DNA of 64,000 nt from Io17-Chloro-G2 sp965226915 (GTDB lineage: Bacteria > Chloroflexota > Dehalococcoidia > Lucifugimonadales > UBA3495). The stretch spans positions 744,001-808,000 of the forward strand of contig CBDDEJ010000008.1 in NCBI GenBank assembly GCA_965226915.1, written 5' to 3'. Within the stretch, counting starts at the first letter, position 1. Each line of letters begins with the position of its first letter. Positions 62,740 through 64,000 of the stretch are shown piece after piece. The notes under the pieces are model-generated. The model was given only the letters and a program-made list of their open reading frames with translations, did not search any database and had not been told where the DNA came from. The translations under genes and the position numbers were made by a program.

Positions 62740-63078
62740 ATGGCAGACAACGTGCGAAGCGTCGCGGACATACCGGGCTTTATGGGGCAGGGGCCTCCGG
62801 CGTACTACCGCTGTGAATCAACGGACTTCGGCGCCGAGAAGACATCGGACGTCCATTTCAGAGACGAAGACGGCGGCTTCCTGCGCCCCGATGATCTCTA
62901 CTACGCTGAGCTTGTCGAGTTCGAGACGAAGTGCAGCGGCTTTTTCTGCGAGACCTGCATCGAGCGCTTCGGGAAGAAGCACGGCCACCGGCCGACGCTG
63001 GCCGCGTTCCTGGAGGCCAAGGCCACCGGGCAAGTGGCTGGCCTGGGAAAAAAGCTCTACCAGACGTTGGTCAACTAA
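62740..63078 (+). CDS. small Cys-containing protein of unknown function
   Basis: A 112-residue protein: MADNVRSVADIPGFMGQGPP, YRCESTDFGAEKTSDVHFRD, DDLYYAELVEFETKCSGFFC and ETCIERFGKKHGHRP. Cys residues at CSGFFCETC plus an earlier YRC could bind zinc. ATG at 62740 follows TTGGAGATTGAAG; an earlier in-frame ATG lies inside the ribozyme and was rejected. Not recognised; neighbours suggest phage or mobile-element origin. Confidence 0.75.
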   Translation: MADNVRSVADIPGFMGQGPPAYYRCESTDFGAEKTSDVHFRDEDGGFLRPDDLYYAELVEFETKCSGFFCETCIERFGKKHGHRPTLAAFLEAKATGQVAGLGKKLYQTLVN

Positions 63079-63108
63079 CAAGGGGAGAGACACAAAATAA
63101 GTATTTCC

Positions 63109-63534
63109 GTGGAGGGAATCCGGGACTGGGAAGCAGAGCTTTCCGTGTCCCCACTGAAGGTAACTGAGGGATTGGATGTCCCGGAAAAAAGCTGGGGCCA
63201 TGCGATCTACTACGATGGCAACAATATGGGCGAGTTCCTGTGGAACGGACCATCCTATTATCATGACCGGCTGCATGGGTTCCTGGTGGCCTATGCGTTT
63301 GAGTTCTACGTGGATGAGGATGGAAAGCTCAAGGCCACCGGGTCGTTGTATCAAGCCACTGAAGGGGCTAGGGGAGACCTCTACACGCTGACGGATGAGG
63401 TTTTGATGGAAGTCGAAATCGGGATCCAGTTCAAGTCGGAAGAGACTCAAATCGCTGTCGTGCGGTTCGTAAAGAACCATCGTGATGAGGATTGCGAGGA
63501 CGATGACGATGAGGATTGCGAGGACGATGACTGA
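63109..63534 (+). CDS. small protein with acidic repeat tail
   Basis: A 141-residue protein: AELSVSPLKVTEGLDVPEKS, NNMGEFLWNGPSYYHDRLHG, EFYVDEDGKLKATGSLYQAT. The tail DEDCEDDDDEDCEDDD is encoded by a 24-bp duplication. GTG at 63109 is the first standard start, but the best-placed ribosome binding site (GGGGAGAG at 63082-63089) points to an ATA codon at 63097 in the same frame. Function not recognised. Confidence 0.7.
   Translation: MEGIRDWEAELSVSPLKVTEGLDVPEKSWGHAIYYDGNNMGEFLWNGPSYYHDRLHGFLVAYAFEFYVDEDGKLKATGSLYQATEGARGDLYTLTDEVLMEVEIGIQFKSEETQIAVVRFVKNHRDEDCEDDDDEDCEDDD
63484..63531 (+). repeat. 24-bp direct duplication encoding the acidic tail
   Basis: GATGAGGATTGCGAGGACGA plus TGAC occurs twice back to back (63484-63507 and 63508-63531), adding eight residues in frame. 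Confidence 0.9.
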
Positions 63535-63547
63535 CGAGGAGAGAGAA

Positions 63548-63868
63548 ATGGCAGACAGCTTGGATACGATCCGTTCCCACACGGAAGAGCTGATCAGGGG
63601 AGCCTGCCTTCTGCTGAAAGCATCCCACACGCAGGCCTCGACCGCGTGGGCCACTGTTGCGTCGGCGAAGGCGACGCTCTACCTGGCTGAGGTCATTCGA
63701 GCCCAGGGAAGCGGGCAACCGAAGGAGCTGCAGCCGTTGGATGCGGATTCCCAAAAGGGCAAGTGTGCGTTCTGCGAGGCGGAGTTCCCCAAGAGTGCGT
63801 TGAATTACTCCTCGGGGGACCCGGCGTGCGCTCCCTGCCAGAAGGCGTTCGACCTTCCCCCCTCCTGA
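63548..63868 (+). CDS. small zinc-ribbon-like protein
   Basis: A 106-residue protein: MADSLDTIRSHTEELIRGAC, a helix (TAWATVASAKATLYLAEVIR) and CAFCEAEFPKSAL with CAPCQKAF, two CxxC knuckles suited to one zinc. ATG follows GAGGAGAGAGAA; earlier in-frame ATGs come from the acidic repeat in another frame. Its stop lies 8 bp before the second hammerhead. Not recognised as a family. Confidence 0.75.
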   Translation: MADSLDTIRSHTEELIRGACLLLKASHTQASTAWATVASAKATLYLAEVIRAQGSGQPKELQPLDADSQKGKCAFCEAEFPKSALNYSSGDPACAPCQKAFDLPPS

Positions 63869-63876
63869 GCCGGCAG

Positions 63877-63933
63877 CCTCCCGCCTGACGAGTCCGGAAG
63901 GACGAAACGGGGCCCTGGCCCCGTCGCGGGGAG
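63877..63933 (+). ncRNA. hammerhead ribozyme, type I, full consensus core
   Basis: Core CTGACGA (63885-63891) matches CUGANGA exactly. Stem II is GTCC/GGAC with a GGAA loop (63892-63903), then GAAA (63904-63907). Stem III is ACGGGGC/GCCCCGT with a CCTG loop (63907-63924), then C at 63925 as cleavage site (GTC). Stem I pairs CCCGC (63880-63884) with GCGGG (63926-63930), and TC (63878-63879) may pair with AG (63932-63933) past a bulged G. Cleavage would fall between 63925 and 63926. It lies between the zinc-ribbon-like gene and the next start at 63973. Confidence 0.87.
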
Positions 63934-63972
63934 CGGTGGGCGTTGCCCAAGGTGCAAGCCAATTTGGAGCGC

Positions 63973-64000
63973 ATGAGGTTTGAGATGAGCATGGACTACA
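63973..64000 (+). CDS. start of a gene cut by the window end
   Basis: ATG at 63973 follows AATTTGGAGCGC, the same TTGGAG ribosome binding site as the gene after the first ribozyme. Only nine codons (MRFEMSMDY) are visible. Confidence 0.4.

Noticed and set aside
63531..63550. CTGACGAGGAGAGAGAAAT as a third hammerhead core
   Set aside because: It has CTGACGA and GAAA but no pairing for stem II or III and no cleavage-site context; it overlaps a stop, a ribosome binding site and a start codon.

Overview
The window looks like a fragment of a Chloroflexota genome, most likely a SAR202-type or related Dehalococcoidia lineage. This is inferred from gene content only: several flavin-dependent luciferase-like (LLM) monooxygenases, paired type III CoA-transferases, two FAH-family hydrolases, two VOC proteins and two SDRs, a sat-aprBA block, an alternative complex III cluster, and a ferredoxin:thioredoxin-reductase-type protein. 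No rRNA or intact tRNA was found; one degenerate serine-tRNA-like stretch lies near 47.6 kb.

Layout. 1-14.5 kb is a catabolic region: an Asp-box propeller (cut by the window start), VOC, LLM, a lone jelly-roll-like protein, a decayed stretch with a cupin pseudogene, two coupled CoA-transferases, FAH, a second LLM with an orphan beta-rich protein, an alpha/beta hydrolase, VOC, SDR and an MFS exporter. 14.6-32.9 kb holds the bifunctional (p)ppGpp enzyme Rel, a Rid-family protein, a frameshifted MFS gene, sat-aprB-aprA on the minus strand, a MazEF-type toxin-antitoxin pair, NAD synthetase, a TPR lipoprotein, an HpaB-family hydroxylase, a methyltransferase, a flavin-binding protein, a CMD-family protein, a second FAH, an SDR lacking its catalytic residues, and a ROK kinase. 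32.9-46.3 kb is a long minus-strand respiratory block: pentaheme cytochrome, ActB1, ActB2, two NrfD-like proteins, ActD and ActE (alternative complex III), followed by cytochrome c maturation genes (CcmH, CcmF, CcmI-like, an unrecognised membrane protein, CcmG/TlpA-like). Electrons from quinol would pass through ACIII to the multiheme cytochromes, whose haem attachment the neighbouring maturation genes would serve.

47.5-62.3 kb is mobile and decayed. Two inverted IS1380-type copies (49.1-50.85 kb and 60.14-62.26 kb) bound a segment containing an IS701-type element, an IS66-type element, an LLM gene remnant, a second jelly-roll paralogue and a dipeptide/oligopeptide-type ABC transporter (binding protein plus two permeases, no ATPase). 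Small non-autonomous elements are nested at CTAG sites: a 171-bp element occurs twice, and each copy is abutted by a further CTAG-flanked element.

62.3-64 kb is a run of small, tightly spaced plus-strand genes of phage or plasmid character. Two hammerhead ribozyme folds sit in its intergenic gaps (62654-62708 and 63877-63933), each just after a stop codon and 32-40 nt before the next start. These ribozymes are the most notable find; the second matches the full hammerhead core, the first carries one core change. The repeated pairing of an LLM monooxygenase with a lone jelly-roll protein is the second candidate for an undescribed system.
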